DNA of 64,000 nt from Xanthobacteraceae bacterium. GTDB lineage: Bacteria > Pseudomonadota > Alphaproteobacteria > Rhizobiales > Xanthobacteraceae. The stretch is taken from positions 248,001 through 312,000 of the forward strand of contig JAMLIK010000001.1 of assembly GCA_023954195.1 (NCBI GenBank), read 5' to 3'. A program made the translations under genes and the position numbers. Position 1 is the first letter of the stretch, and each line of letters starts with the position of its first letter. This document shows, one piece after another, positions 9,306-19,420 of this stretch. Under the pieces are notes generated by a model. The model had not been told where the DNA came from and ran no database searches. It worked only from the letters and a program-made list of their open reading frames with translations.

Positions 9306-10226
9306 TCAACTTGAGGCCGGCCGCGCCTGCTTGCCCGACGACGACGCCACGGCGCGCAGGCCGGCGAGGCGAGCGATCGACTGCGTCGCCAATTCCTGCG
9401 CGAACTCCAGGCTGCTCTGATCCTTCGCCCTGTCGGCCTCGTCGAGATAGGCGTTCGACAATTGCTCGGCGCGCCGCAGCGCGCGCTGCTTGACCCGTTC
9501 GATTTCGTTGGGGCGAGGGGTCTCGATATTCTCGGATTCGGACGCCGTGGCGCCGTGCTGCACGAATCCCGGCACGCCGACATCGAGAAGCCGCCGGCCT
9601 TCGGCGGGCGGCAGGGTTTGCGACCATGCGATCACATCACGTCGCAACAGGCTTTCAAGCAAGGCCGCCGAGGCATCCCTGTCGCCCGCTCGATCTTCCG
9701 CCGCCGGCTGATGTTCGCTCTGCCATGCCAGTCGCCGCGACCGGCGCAACTCATTGCCGTCGGCCAGCGCCTCGCGCGCCAATCGCTCGGCGGCGGCGCT
9801 GACGGTGGCATTCCCGGCGAGCGCCGCGACGTAGGTCCAGTAGATGAAGGCGCGCCGGCGATGCAGGACCGCGAGCGCCCACGCCGCATAGGGTGTGGCG
9901 AGGCTCGATCGCGCGACATCGTCGGCTTCCTGCGCGGGCACGACGTCGGCGAATGTCGCCGGCAGATTTTTCAGGTCGGGCGGCGCGCCGCAAGCCGCGA
10001 CGCAGGCCGCCGCGATTGCCTCGGCCCGCGCCGCCTCGCGCGCGGCGAGGCTTTCGAACACCGATGCCGTTGCCTCCGAATCCGTCGCATCCGAGTCATG
10101 AGCGACGCGCGCGGCCGCGCCGTAATGCCGCACCGCGTGTTCCGCTTGATGGAATGCGACGGCGTAAAACGCCGGCAGGCTCGCGATCGGCGCCGGCGCC
10201 GTCGCCAGCATGGGCTCTTTGCGCAT
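9306..10226 (-). CDS. Rubrerythrin/ferritin-like protein with altered iron ligands
   Basis: A 306-residue mostly helical protein with no signal peptide, divergent from nosR. The first helix (AFYAVAFHQAEHAVRHYG) and the later block HRRRAFIYWTYVAALAG followed by AERLAREALADGNELRRSRRLAW recall the paired-helix pattern of rubrerythrin-like proteins (E-RAF-YYTYVA then AE-LA-EE--H---LR--RR). Where that family has the ExxH iron ligands, this one has Arg and ALADGN, so a diiron site is probably lost. The remaining 110 residues are polar helices without a recognised domain. ATG 10226 follows GGAGG; a GTG at 10238 is an alternative. The call rests on pattern resemblance only. Its place beside nosR suggests a denitrification or redox role. 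Confidence 0.5.
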   Translation of the reverse strand: MRKEPMLATAPAPIASLPAFYAVAFHQAEHAVRHYGAAARVAHDSDATDSEATASVFESLAAREAARAEAIAAACVAACGAPPDLKNLPATFADVVPAQEADDVARSSLATPYAAWALAVLHRRRAFIYWTYVAALAGNATVSAAAERLAREALADGNELRRSRRLAWQSEHQPAAEDRAGDRDASAALLESLLRRDVIAWSQTLPPAEGRRLLDVGVPGFVQHGATASESENIETPRPNEIERVKQRALRRAEQLSNAYLDEADRAKDQSSLEFAQELATQSIARLAGLRAVASSSGKQARPASS

Positions 10227-10254
10227 ACGGACCTCCACTTCGCGGTCGGACTTC

Positions 10255-10296
10255 TTGATCTAGAGCAAATGCCGACAATATCATGCCGGATAAATA
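10255..10296 (+). promoter_or_regulatory. FNR/FixK-type box and -10 region of nosR
   Basis: TTGATCTAGAGCAA at 10255-10268 matches the FNR/FixK consensus TTGAT-N4-ATCAA at every fixed base but one. TAAATA at 10291-10296 is placed as a -10 element for a start site near 10303, 41.5 bases from the box centre, the spacing of class II activation. It fits oxygen- or NO-responsive control of nos genes by a FixK2/NnrR-type protein. Confidence 0.75.
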
Positions 10297-10381
10297 TATC
10301 CATATGGGACTGCGAGAGCAGAACCGGCGACATCGTTTTTGTCGGTTTCTCCTGAAGCCGCGAAGCGGATGGAGAGGCGTT

Positions 10382-12706
10382 TTGTCCAGGCTACAATATC
10401 TCCGGTCCGGATTTCGCGGGAGCCGTATCCTTCGCGACGTTCGCGCTGTTTTGTTGCTCGCCCTTGTCGCGATGGCCGCGATGCTTCCGTCGGCCGCGGA
10501 CGCCGCCGGACAGCTTGGCGAATATCTCAGCAAGGCGCAGCCGTCGGAGTTGATTCCCGAAGCCACCCGCTTCGGCACGCTGCAAGGCGATCCGCCGATC
10601 GCGCCGGTCTACAAGAACGACCAGTTGCTCGGTTTCGCCTACCTCAATTCCGACTTCTCCAACGCCGTCGGCTATTCCGGAAAGCCGATCAAGGTTCTGG
10701 TCGGCATCAGCACGCAAGGCGTCCTCACCGGCTTCAGGCTGGTCGAGCATCATGAACCGATCGTTCTGATCGGCATTCCGGAAAAGCGGGTTCTCGACGC
10801 CGTCAACAAGCTCGTGGGCGCCGACATGATTCCGGTGGCGAGCGGCGCGGCCAAGGCGCCGCAGGTCGATATCGTCAGCGGCGCCACGGTCACCGTGCTG
10901 GTGATCGGCGACAGCATCGTCCGTTCGGCAACAAAGCTGATTAAGACCGGGCGGCTCGGCGCGCAGGGACAGGCCAATGTCGCGGCGACAGCTGCGCAGG
11001 CGGTCAAGACCATCGATATGGCCAAGAGCGAGGTGCGCGACTGGCAGACGCTGGTCGGCGACGGCTCGGTCCGTCGCCTGCATCTGAGCGTGGCCGACAT
11101 CAACGAGGCTTACGAGAAGTCCGGCAACGCGGCGGCGGCGGCGCATGCGGAAGACGGCGATCCGGCGGACGATTTCATCGACCTCTACGTCGCCGATGTC
11201 GCGGTGCCGACCATCGGCCGCAGCCTGCTCGGCGACGACGGCTTCCAGCGCCTCAAGGCCCGGCTCAAGCCCGGCCAGCAGGCGCTCGTGGTGGCCGGCC
11301 TCGGCCGCTATTCGTTCAAGGGCTCGGGTTACGTGCGCGGCGGCATCTTCGATCGCATCGAGCTATTGCAGGACGGCAACAGCATCCGCTTCCGCGACCG
11401 CGATCACACGCGGCTCGGCGATTTCGCCGCGGAGGGCGCGCCGAGCTTTCCCGAGATCGCCCTGTTCGTGCTGCCGCCGGATTTCACCTTCGATCCGACC
11501 GAGCCATGGACGCTCCAGCTTTTGGTCCAGCGCGCCATCGGCTCGCGCGACAAGGCGTTCCTGACCTTCGATCTCGGCTACACGCTGCCGGATGCGTATC
11601 TGAAGCGCGAGCAGCCGGCGACCGTCGTTCACGCCGCGCCGGCGGCGGCGCCGCAGCCTTCCGAGAAATCGGCGGCGGCCGTGCCGGACAGCGGCGCGCC
11701 CGACGAGGAGCCGCTGTGGATGCGGATCTGGCGCGGCGACGTGGTCCGGATCGGCATCACCGTGTTCGCGCTCGGCGTGCTGACGCTGATCTTCTTCTTC
11801 CAGAACGTGCTGGTGCGGCGGCCGAAAGTCTACGTTTGGGTCCGTCGCGCCTATCTGCTGTTCGTGCTGGTGTGGCTCGGCTGGTTCGTCAACGCGCAGC
11901 TCTCCGTGGTCAACGTGTTGACCTTCGTCAATTCGCTGATGACCGGATTCAGCTGGGAATACTTCCTGTCCGCGCCGCACATCTTCCTGTTGTGGGCGTC
12001 GGTCGCGGCGGGCCTGCTGTTCTGGGGGCGAGGTCCGTTCTGCGGCTGGCTTTGCCCGTTCGGCGCCTTGCAGGAACTCACCAACAACATCGCCCAGGCC
12101 GTGAAGGTGCCGCAAATCCGGCTGCCGTGGGGCCTGCACGAGCGGCTGTGGCCGATCAAATACATGATCTTCCTCGTCCTGTTCGGACTGTCGCTCTATT
12201 CCACCGCGCTCGCCGAGCAGTTGGCGGAAATCGAGCCGTTCAAGACGGCGATCATCCTGAAATTCGCCCGCGAATGGCCGTTCGTGATCTACGCGCTGAC
12301 TTTGCTCGCCGCCGGCCTGTTCATCGAGCGGTTCTTCTGCCGCTACATGTGCCCGCTTGGAGCTGCGCTCGCCATTCCCGGCCGCATCCGGATGTTCGAA
12401 TGGCTGCGCCGCTGGCCGGAATGCGGCTCGCCCTGTCAGCGTTGCGCCAACGACTGCCCGGTGCAGGCGATTCATCCGGAGGGCCACATCAACGTCAACG
12501 AATGCATCTACTGCATGCACTGTCAGGAGCTTTACTTCGACGATCATCGCTGCCCGCACATGATTCAGGTGCGCCTCAAGCGGGAGAAGCGTGAAGCGCT
12601 GTCCTCGCCGTCGATGCGCGCCGGAAAAGGGCCGGACACCATCATCACCGCCGGAGGCAAGACGATCGGCGCACCCGGCGGCCCGGTCGCAACACCCACA
12701 ACCTGA
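10382..12706 (+). CDS. nosR: NosR, flavin/iron-sulfur protein for N2O reduction
   Basis: A 774-residue polytopic membrane protein needed for nosZ expression and for electron delivery to nitrous oxide reductase. After a signal-like hydrophobic segment ([17 protein letters not shown]) comes a periplasmic FMN-binding domain (about 50-200) with the flavinylation motif DIVSGAT (Thr near residue 169). Then come several membrane helices (about 455-680) with CGWLCPFGA and [16 protein letters not shown], and a C-terminal polyferredoxin region with [17 protein letters not shown] and CIYCMHC. The TTG at 10382 is chosen because GGAGAGG lies at 10371-10377 and the predicted transcript starts near 10303; ATGs at 10283 and 10304 lack ribosome sites. 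Confidence 0.93.
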   Translation: MSRLQYLRSGFRGSRILRDVRAVLLLALVAMAAMLPSAADAAGQLGEYLSKAQPSELIPEATRFGTLQGDPPIAPVYKNDQLLGFAYLNSDFSNAVGYSGKPIKVLVGISTQGVLTGFRLVEHHEPIVLIGIPEKRVLDAVNKLVGADMIPVASGAAKAPQVDIVSGATVTVLVIGDSIVRSATKLIKTGRLGAQGQANVAATAAQAVKTIDMAKSEVRDWQTLVGDGSVRRLHLSVADINEAYEKSGNAAAAAHAEDGDPADDFIDLYVADVAVPTIGRSLLGDDGFQRLKARLKPGQQALVVAGLGRYSFKGSGYVRGGIFDRIELLQDGNSIRFRDRDHTRLGDFAAEGAPSFPEIALFVLPPDFTFDPTEPWTLQLLVQRAIGSRDKAFLTFDLGYTLPDAYLKREQPATVVHAAPAAAPQPSEKSAAAVPDSGAPDEEPLWMRIWRGDVVRIGITVFALGVLTLIFFFQNVLVRRPKVYVWVRRAYLLFVLVWLGWFVNAQLSVVNVLTFVNSLMTGFSWEYFLSAPHIFLLWASVAAGLLFWGRGPFCGWLCPFGALQELTNNIAQAVKVPQIRLPWGLHERLWPIKYMIFLVLFGLSLYSTALAEQLAEIEPFKTAIILKFAREWPFVIYALTLLAAGLFIERFFCRYMCPLGAALAIPGRIRMFEWLRRWPECGSPCQRCANDCPVQAIHPEGHINVNECIYCMHCQELYFDDHRCPHMIQVRLKREKREALSSPSMRAGKGPDTIITAGGKTIGAPGGPVATPTT

Positions 12707-12723
12707 AAACCAAGGAGAACTTC

Positions 12724-14670
12724 ATGAGCAATCACGAGGACGGCAAGGGCGTCAGCCGGCGCGCGCTGCTCGGCACCACGGCGGCGGCGGGCGTCGGCCT
12801 CGCCGCCGGCGCGGCGATGACCATCGACCGCGGACTGGTCTCGACGGCCGAGGCGCAAACCAAGGCGGCGGCGCCGAAGGCGCCGGCGGCGCGGCCGGCG
12901 GTCAACCGCGCGGAAGTCGCGCCGGGCGAACTCGACGAATATTATGTGTTTTTCTCCTCCGGCCAGAGCGGCGAACTGCGTATCGTCGGCATGCCCTCGA
13001 TGCGCGAATTGATGCGCGTGCCGGTATTCAACCGCTGTAGCGCCACCGGGTGGGGCCAGACCAACGAGAGCCTCAAGGTGCTTACCGAGGGGCTGACGCC
13101 CGAGGCGCGCGAGTTCCTCAAGACGCGCGGCGGCACCTACATGAACGGTGACCTGCATCACCCGCACATCTCGTTCACCGAAGGCACCTATGACGGCCGC
13201 TACGCCTTCATGAACGACAAGGCCAACACCCGCGTCGCGCGCGTGCGCCTCGACGTCATGAAGTGCGACAAGATCATTCAACTGCCAAACCAGCACACGG
13301 TTCACGGCCTGCGTGTGCAGAAATATCCGCGCACCGGCTACGTGTTCGCCAACGGCGAGGACGGCGTGCCGCTGCCCAACGACGGCAAGGTGCTCGACAG
13401 CCCGAAGGACTACTACTCGATCTTCACCGCGGTCGACGGCGACACCATGAAGGTCGCCTGGCAGATCATCGTCGACGGCAACCTCGATAACGTCGACGCC
13501 GACTATCAGGGCAAATACGCCTTCGCCACCTGCTACAACTCCGAGGGCGGCGTCACGCTCGCGGAAATGACCGCCAACGAGCAGGACTGGGTCACCATCT
13601 TCAACATCAAGCGCATCGAGGAAGGGGTGAAGAAGGGCGATTACAAGACGATGGGCGGCGTGCCGGTGCTCGACGGCCGCAAGGGATCGCCCTACACCCG
13701 CTATGTGCCGGTCTCCAACAGCCCGCACGGCATCAACACCGCGCCGGACGGCATCCATGTCGTCGCCAACGGCAAGCTGTCGCCGACCGTGACCGTGTTC
13801 GACGTGCGCAAGTTCGACGACCTGTTCGACGACAAGATCAAGCCGCGCGACGTGGTGGTGGCGGAGCCCGAGCTTGGCCTCGGCCCGCTGCACACCGCCT
13901 ATGACGGCAAGGGCAACGCCTACACCACGCTGTTCATCGACAGCCAGATCTGCAAGTGGAACATCGATCGCGCCAAGCGCGCATTCAAAGGCGAGAAGGT
14001 CGATCCGATCGTCGAGAAGCTCGACGTCCATTATCAGCCCGGCCACAATCACACCTCCATGGGCCAGACCAAGGAGGCTGATGGAAAATGGCTGATCTCG
14101 CTGAACAAGTTCTCCAAGGACCGCTTCCTCAACGTCGGCCCGCTGAAGCCGGAGAACGACCAGCTCATCGACATCTCCGGCGACAAGATGAAGCTGGTGC
14201 ATGACGGCCCGAGCTTCGCCGAGCCGCATGACGCCACCATCGTCCACCGTTCCAAGATCAATCCGATCTCGATCTGGGACCGCGCCGACCCGTTCTTCGC
14301 CGACGCGGTGAAGCAGGCCAAGGCCGACGGCATCAATCTCGAAGCCGATTCCAAGGTGATCCGCGACGGCAACAAGGTGCGCGTCTACATGACGTCCACC
14401 GCGCCGGCGTTCGGCCTCGATCAGTTCACGGTGAAGCAGGGCGACGAGGTGACGGTCTTCGTCACCAACATCGATTCGGTTGAGGACCTTACTCACGGCT
14501 TCACCATCGTCAACTACGGCATCGCGATGGAAGTCGCGCCGCAGGCGACCGCCTCGGTGACCTTCACCGCCGACAAGCCCGGCGTCTATTGGTACTATTG
14601 CCAGTGGTTCTGTCACGCCATGCACATGGAAATGAAGGGCCGCATGATGGTCGAGCCCAGGTCGGCCTGA
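12724..14670 (+). CDS. nosZ: Nitrous-oxide reductase, TAT-dependent (clade I)
   Basis: A 648-residue periplasmic copper enzyme that reduces N2O to N2. A twin-arginine signal ([20 protein letters not shown], about residues 11-30) marks export in folded form and places it in clade I. The seven-bladed propeller carrying the CuZ site includes [12 protein letters not shown] and [10 protein letters not shown] histidines. The C-terminal cupredoxin domain binds CuA through [12 protein letters not shown] (about 626-637). A clear AAGGAG precedes the ATG, 17 bases after nosR. The gene appears intact, so full reduction of N2O is expected. Confidence 0.97.
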   Translation: MSNHEDGKGVSRRALLGTTAAAGVGLAAGAAMTIDRGLVSTAEAQTKAAAPKAPAARPAVNRAEVAPGELDEYYVFFSSGQSGELRIVGMPSMRELMRVPVFNRCSATGWGQTNESLKVLTEGLTPEAREFLKTRGGTYMNGDLHHPHISFTEGTYDGRYAFMNDKANTRVARVRLDVMKCDKIIQLPNQHTVHGLRVQKYPRTGYVFANGEDGVPLPNDGKVLDSPKDYYSIFTAVDGDTMKVAWQIIVDGNLDNVDADYQGKYAFATCYNSEGGVTLAEMTANEQDWVTIFNIKRIEEGVKKGDYKTMGGVPVLDGRKGSPYTRYVPVSNSPHGINTAPDGIHVVANGKLSPTVTVFDVRKFDDLFDDKIKPRDVVVAEPELGLGPLHTAYDGKGNAYTTLFIDSQICKWNIDRAKRAFKGEKVDPIVEKLDVHYQPGHNHTSMGQTKEADGKWLISLNKFSKDRFLNVGPLKPENDQLIDISGDKMKLVHDGPSFAEPHDATIVHRSKINPISIWDRADPFFADAVKQAKADGINLEADSKVIRDGNKVRVYMTSTAPAFGLDQFTVKQGDEVTVFVTNIDSVEDLTHGFTIVNYGIAMEVAPQATASVTFTADKPGVYWYYCQWFCHAMHMEMKGRMMVEPRSA

Positions 14671-14682
14671 CGCGGGGACGTC

Positions 14683-16050
14683 GTGCATCGTTTCTTCACC
14701 ATCGTTCCGGCGGCGGTTCTCGCCGCCGGATTTTCCACCTTCGCCGGCGCGGAGACGATCACGCTCGCGCCGGGGCAGCTCACGCAGGATGTGCTGGACC
14801 GGGCGCGCGGCGGCGACGTGCTGGTGCTGACCTCGGGCGCGCACAAGGGGCCGCTCCGCATCGACCGCCGCGTCGTGCTGCAAGGCGAGCCGGGCGCGAC
14901 GCTGACCGGCAACGGCGCGGGCAGCGTCATCAGCGTGTTCGGGCCGGGCGTCGAAATCCGCGGGTTGACGATCGCCGGATCGGGCCGCAATCTCCAGGAG
15001 ATGGATTCCGGCGTCTATCTTGAGAAGACCGCCGAGCGGGCGCTGATCGAGAACAACCGGATCGTCGGCAATCTGTTCGGGGTCTATATCCACGGCGCGA
15101 CCGGCTCGCGCGTGCTGAACAACGAGATCGAGGGCCTGCGGAACATCCGTCAGGCCGAGGCCGGCAACGGCGTGTCGCTGTGGAACGCGCCGGAGGTGAC
15201 GATCGGAGGCAACACCATCAGTCATGGCCGCGACGGCATCTACACCATCGCCAGCCGCAACGACCGCTTCATCGACAACCGTTTCGAAAAGGTGCGCTTC
15301 GCCATCCACTATATGTACACCAACGACAGCGAAGTCAGCGGCAATGTCTCGATCAGGAACCATGTCGCTTACGCCATCATGTCCTCCAACCGGCTGGTGA
15401 TCCGCGGCAATGTCTCCGATCGTGACCGCGACTACGGCCTGCTGTTCAACAACGCCAATTATTCCACGATCGAGGGCAATCTGGTGGTGGGGGGCGCGAT
15501 CGACGGCGCGTCGGGCGCGCAAGAAGTGGCGAGCGACGAACGCGGCATGATGCCAGGCGCGGGCTCCGGGTCCGACATCCGCGAGGCGCGCAGCGGTCCC
15601 GGCAAATGCGTGTTCATCTACAACGCCAACAACAACCGGTTTCGCAACAACTGGTTCGAGCGCTGCGAGATCGGCGTCCACTTCACCGCCGGTTCGGAGA
15701 AAAACGAGATCACCGGCAACGCCTTCGTCGGCAACCGCAACCAGGTGAAATATGTCGGCACCCGCAACCTCGACTGGTCGAAGGATGGGCGCGGCAATTA
15801 CTGGAGCGACAATCCCGCCTTCGACCTCGACGGCGACGGCGTCGCCGACACCGCTTACCGGCCCAACGATCTGGTCGACCGCGTGCTGTGGACCGCGCCG
15901 TCGGCGAAAATCCTGATTAACAGCCCCGCGGTTCAGGTGCTGCGCTGGGCGCAGACGCAGTTTCCCGCGCTGTATCCCGGCGGTGTGGTCGATACCCATC
16001 CCCTGATCGCGCCGCCGCCGCGGCCGGACGCGGGGAGGGCGCTGCCATGA
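14683..16050 (+). CDS. nosD: NosD, periplasmic copper-site assembly protein
   Basis: A 455-residue secreted right-handed beta-helix protein of the NosD/CASH family, needed to build the CuZ centre of NosZ together with the NosFY ABC transporter. Residues 1-22 are a signal peptide ending FAGAE. The rest is a series of short parallel beta-helix turns rich in N-N-x-[IF] steps, such as IENNRIVGNLFGVYIHG and NEIEGLRNIR. The start is GTG at 14683, placed 13 bases after nosZ with GGGGA before it. The stop overlaps the nosF start by four bases (ATGA), so translation is coupled. Confidence 0.93.
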   Translation: MHRFFTIVPAAVLAAGFSTFAGAETITLAPGQLTQDVLDRARGGDVLVLTSGAHKGPLRIDRRVVLQGEPGATLTGNGAGSVISVFGPGVEIRGLTIAGSGRNLQEMDSGVYLEKTAERALIENNRIVGNLFGVYIHGATGSRVLNNEIEGLRNIRQAEAGNGVSLWNAPEVTIGGNTISHGRDGIYTIASRNDRFIDNRFEKVRFAIHYMYTNDSEVSGNVSIRNHVAYAIMSSNRLVIRGNVSDRDRDYGLLFNNANYSTIEGNLVVGGAIDGASGAQEVASDERGMMPGAGSGSDIREARSGPGKCVFIYNANNNRFRNNWFERCEIGVHFTAGSEKNEITGNAFVGNRNQVKYVGTRNLDWSKDGRGNYWSDNPAFDLDGDGVADTAYRPNDLVDRVLWTAPSAKILINSPAVQVLRWAQTQFPALYPGGVVDTHPLIAPPPRPDAGRALP

Positions 16051-16928
16051 CCGCGACCGTCGCCATCGATAAAGTGGACAAGAGCTACGGCGGGATCCGC
16101 GCGCTGCGCGAGGTGTCGTTCGATTTGGCGCCGGGCAGCGTCTGCGCGCTGGTCGGCCACAACGGCGCCGGCAAGACGACGCTGATCAAGCTGATGCTGG
16201 GATTGATCCAGCCCAGCGGCGGCACCATCCGGGTGCTCGGCGAGGATCCGGCCGCCGGCGAATTCTCGGCGCGGCGGGCGCTCGGCTATCTGCCGGAAAA
16301 CGTCGCCTTCAACGCTGCGCTGACCGGGCGCGAGACGCTCGCGTTCTACGCGCGGCTCAAGCGGCTTGAGCCGTCGCGGGCGTGGCCCTTGCTCGACCGC
16401 GTCGGTCTCGGCGACGCCGCCGGCCGCCGCGTCGGCACCTATTCCAAGGGCATGCGGCAGCGGCTCGGACTGGCGCAGGCGCTGCTCGGCCGCCCGCGCA
16501 TTCTGCTGCTCGACGAGCCGACCACCGGCCTCGATCCGGCGTTGCGTCAGACCTTCTATGACATCCTCGGCGAACTGCGCGACGACGGTGCGACGGTGCT
16601 GATCTCCTCTCACGCGCTGAGCGAACTCGAAGGCCGCGCCGAGCATGTACTGATTATGAATCGCGGCGTGCTGGTGGCGCAGGGCACGCTCGCCGAATTG
16701 CGGCGGCTGTCGCAACTGCCGACCCGCGTCTCGTTCGAATTCGCGGAGGAGGGCGGCCGACCGGACTGGCTCGCCGAGGAGGTCGTGCTGGTGCAGGACG
16801 ACGCGCGCAAGATGGCGCTGATCCGCAAGGCCGCCGCCGATCCACGGATCCGCGACATCGGGATCGCGACGCCGACCCTTGATGATCTCTACGCGCATTT
16901 CCTGCGCGCGCGGGAGGCCGCGGAATGA
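16047..16928 (+). CDS. nosF: NosF, ABC transporter ATPase
   Basis: A 293-residue cytoplasmic ATPase that pairs with NosY. It has Walker A GHNGAGKTT (about 38-46), signature YSKGMRQRLGLAQALLGRP and Walker B ILLLDEPTTGLDPALRQ, with the switch histidine in LISSHALSELE. The NosFY pair with NosD is thought to supply a sulfur species for the tetranuclear copper-sulfide CuZ site. It overlaps nosD and nosY by ATGA junctions at both ends, which points to coupled translation and fixed stoichiometry. Confidence 0.95.
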   Translation: MTATVAIDKVDKSYGGIRALREVSFDLAPGSVCALVGHNGAGKTTLIKLMLGLIQPSGGTIRVLGEDPAAGEFSARRALGYLPENVAFNAALTGRETLAFYARLKRLEPSRAWPLLDRVGLGDAAGRRVGTYSKGMRQRLGLAQALLGRPRILLLDEPTTGLDPALRQTFYDILGELRDDGATVLISSHALSELEGRAEHVLIMNRGVLVAQGTLAELRRLSQLPTRVSFEFAEEGGRPDWLAEEVVLVQDDARKMALIRKAAADPRIRDIGIATPTLDDLYAHFLRAREAAE

Positions 16929-17755
16929 GAACCGTCGCCATCATCGCCGCAAAGGAAATCCAGGAAGGCTTGCGCAACCGCTGGGTGCTCGCGACCACGC
17001 TGCTGCTGGCGGCGCTGGCGCTGTCGCTCACCTTCCTCGGCAGCGCGCCGACCGGCGGCAATATCGGCGCGGGCGCGCTGGACGTCGTGGTGGTCAGCCT
17101 GTCCAGCCTGACCATCTTCCTGCTGCCGCTGATCGCGCTTTTGATCTCGCATGACGCGATCGTCGGCGAGATGGAGCGCGGCACCATGATCCTGCTGCTC
17201 AGCTATCCGGTCGGCCGCTACCAGATCGTGCTCGGCAAGTTTTGCGGCCATGTGCTGATCCTCGCCTTCGCCACCGTCATCGGCTACGGCGTCGCGGCGC
17301 TCGCGCTGGCTTCAAGCGGCGCGGCGGTGCTGGCGGCGAGCTGGTACGGCTTCGCCTGGATGATCGGCACCTCGATCATGCTCGGCGCGGCCTTTGTCGC
17401 CATCGGCTACTTCATCAGCAGCGTGGCGCGGGATCGCGGCACGGCGGCGGGCGCCTCGGTCGGCGTCTGGCTGATTATGGTGCTGGTGTTCGACATGGCG
17501 CTGCTCGGCCTCCTGGTCGCCGACCAGGGCAAGATCGTTTCGGCGACGATGCTGGAGCGGCTGTTGTTTCTCAATCCGACCGATATCTATCGCCTCGCCA
17601 ATCTGACCGGATTCAACGTCAGCCAGTTCTCCGGCATGGCGGGGCTCGCCGGCTCCAGCGGCGCGAGCACCTGGGCGCTGATCGTCGGGATGGTGGCGTG
17701 GATCGCGGTTCCGCTCGGCCTGGCGACCGCTTCCTTCGCCCGGAGGGAGCTATGA
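16925..17755 (+). CDS. nosY: NosY, ABC transporter permease
   Basis: A 276-residue inner-membrane protein with about six hydrophobic segments (first near 20-40, then 55-80, 110-140, 145-170, 180-200 and the C-terminal 250-270). It begins with the amphipathic RTVAIIAAKEIQEGLRNRW, characteristic of NosY. Partner of the NosF ATPase. The start codon overlaps the end of nosF, and its stop overlaps the first codon of nosL. Confidence 0.94.
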   Translation: MRTVAIIAAKEIQEGLRNRWVLATTLLLAALALSLTFLGSAPTGGNIGAGALDVVVVSLSSLTIFLLPLIALLISHDAIVGEMERGTMILLLSYPVGRYQIVLGKFCGHVLILAFATVIGYGVAALALASSGAAVLAASWYGFAWMIGTSIMLGAAFVAIGYFISSVARDRGTAAGASVGVWLIMVLVFDMALLGLLVADQGKIVSATMLERLLFLNPTDIYRLANLTGFNVSQFSGMAGLAGSSGASTWALIVGMVAWIAVPLGLATASFARREL

Positions 17756-18312
17756 TGTTGCGCGCGCTGTACATCGCCGCGCTGGCGCTGACGCTCGCGG
17801 CCTGCAATCAGGACCAGACGGCAGCGACGCCGCCGCCGCCGGCCACGCTCAATAGCGGGGCGATGGGCTTGTTCTGCGGCATGAACGTGCTGGAGCATCC
17901 GGGGCCGAAGGGCCAGATCATCACCGCGAGCCGGATCGATCCGTTCTGGTTCACCTCGGTCCGCGACACCGTGGCGTTCACGCTGATGCCGGATCAGCCG
18001 CGCGACATCCGCGCGATTTACGTCTCGGACATGGGCGCGGCGCCAAGCTGGGAGCAACCGGGCGCCACCAACTGGATCGACGCGCGCAAGGCGTTTTTCG
18101 TGATCGAGAGCCGCCGGCAAAGCGGCATGGAGACCGACGAGGCGGTGCCGTTCGGCAACCGCGCGGCGGCCGAGGCGTTCGTCGCCGACCATGGCGGCCG
18201 CGTCGTCGGCTTCGAGCAGATTCCAAGCGCCTATGTGCTCGGCGGCGAGCCGCCGGCGCACAGCGAGCACGATCCCGGCGCGCACGATCCCGCGCGGACG
18301 CGGACGAACTGA
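17752..18312 (+). CDS. nosL: NosL, copper-chaperone lipoprotein
   Basis: A 186-residue outer-leaflet periplasmic lipoprotein. The signal ends in the lipobox LAAC (Cys near residue 19), followed by a Pro-rich linker. The copper(I)-binding segment is MGLFCGMNV (about 43-51). NosL delivers copper to apo-NosZ. The C-terminal tail is His/Asp-rich (PAHSEHDPGAHDP) and could add weak metal binding. GGAGGG precedes two adjacent ATGs at 17752 and 17755; either may be used. Confidence 0.93.
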   Translation: MMLRALYIAALALTLAACNQDQTAATPPPPATLNSGAMGLFCGMNVLEHPGPKGQIITASRIDPFWFTSVRDTVAFTLMPDQPRDIRAIYVSDMGAAPSWEQPGATNWIDARKAFFVIESRRQSGMETDEAVPFGNRAAAEAFVADHGGRVVGFEQIPSAYVLGGEPPAHSEHDPGAHDPARTRTN

Positions 18313-18323
18313 AGGTGGCGGCC

Positions 18324-19334
18324 ATGACACATTCACCCCTCACGCGCTCCTCCCTGACACGGCGGCGGTTGATTGCCATCGCGGCGACGGCGGGCGGCGC
18401 CGCGCTGCTCGGCGGCCGCCGCGCGATCGCAGATGCGCCGATGCGCTGGCGGGGATCGGCGCTCGGTGCGCAAGTCTCGATCGAGATTTATCACTTCGAC
18501 CGCCTCAAGGCCGAGCGGCTGGTTCATCGCTGTGTCGAGGATGTGCGCCGGCTTGAGCGGCAATTCAGCCTGTATGATCCGGCCTCCGCGATCCGCGCGC
18601 TCAACCGCGCCGGCGTTCTGGTGTCGCCCGATGCCGACATGGTGGCGCTGCTCAACGCCGCGCTCGACTTCGCGGCGCTGACGGACGGCGCGTTCGATCC
18701 GACCGTGCAGCCGCTGTGGGATTTGCATGCCGCGCATTTCGCGCAACCGCATCCCGCGGCGGAGGGGCCGGCCGCGGAGTTGCTGGCGGATGCGCTGTCG
18801 AAGGTGGGCTATCGGCATCTCAAGGTCAGTCCGGACCGGATTGCCCTATTGAAACCGGGCAGCGCGATCACGCTGAACGGCATCGCGCAAGGCTACGCCA
18901 CCGACCGCGTGACGGAGACGCTGCGCGCCGCCGGCCTCACCACCACGCTGGTCGACATGGGGGAGATCCGGGCGAGCGGCACAAAACCCGATGGCGCGCC
19001 GTGGCACGTCGGCCTCGCCGATCCGGACGAGCCGGGCCGGGTGAGCGAAACGATCGGCCTTGTCGACCGCGCGGTCGCCACCACCGCGGGCGCGGGGTTT
19101 CGGTTCGATTCCGCCGGTCGTTTCACTCATCTGTTCGATCCCGGCACCGGCCGCAGCCCGTCGCGCTACCGTTCGGTCAGCGTCGTCGCCCCGACCGCGA
19201 CGGAGGCGGACGCGCTGTCGACGGCTTTCAGCCTGCTGCCCACGGCGCGCATCGCCGCAATCGTGGCGGGGCGGGGCGATATTCAAGCCCATCTAACCGA
19301 CTCCAACGGCGCGGCGATGGTGTATGGTGCCTGA
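18324..19334 (+). CDS. nosX: NosX, ApbE-type FAD:protein FMN transferase
   Basis: A 336-residue periplasmic enzyme that transfers FMN from FAD to the Thr of the SGAT motif of NosR. A twin-arginine-like signal (LTRRRLIAIAATAGGAALLGG) is at the N-terminus. Family marks are LERQFSLYDPASAIRALNR (about 75-93), TDGAFDPTVQPLW (about 120-132), ITLNGIAQGYATDRV (about 182-196), and near the end HLFDPGTGRSPSRYRSVSV with TEADALSTAFSLLP. ATG 18324 follows GAAGGTGG; a GTG at 18315 would add three residues. It closes the nosRZDFYLX unit. Confidence 0.92.
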   Translation: MTHSPLTRSSLTRRRLIAIAATAGGAALLGGRRAIADAPMRWRGSALGAQVSIEIYHFDRLKAERLVHRCVEDVRRLERQFSLYDPASAIRALNRAGVLVSPDADMVALLNAALDFAALTDGAFDPTVQPLWDLHAAHFAQPHPAAEGPAAELLADALSKVGYRHLKVSPDRIALLKPGSAITLNGIAQGYATDRVTETLRAAGLTTTLVDMGEIRASGTKPDGAPWHVGLADPDEPGRVSETIGLVDRAVATTAGAGFRFDSAGRFTHLFDPGTGRSPSRYRSVSVVAPTATEADALSTAFSLLPTARIAAIVAGRGDIQAHLTDSNGAAMVYGA

Positions 19335-19420
19335 AGATTCATTTCCGGCATGCCTTTGCCTGCCGGATACCGACCACCAAACCGGCTCATGCGGAGCGGT
19401 GCAGCAAGGGAGAAGCGAAT

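Noticed and set aside
10220..10268. FNR box also activating the divergent rubrerythrin-like gene.
   Set aside because: The matching start site would fall inside the coding start and no A/T-rich -10 is present in that direction.
10283..10381. N-terminal extension of NosR from ATG 10283.
   Set aside because: No ribosome site, a start upstream of the predicted transcription start, and a basic non-signal N-terminus; the TTG at 10382 fits better.
12565..15999. A 1144-codon minus-strand open frame opposite nosZ and nosD.
   Set aside because: It lies fully antisense to conserved nos genes and shows no recognisable domain; long antisense frames are common in DNA of this base composition.
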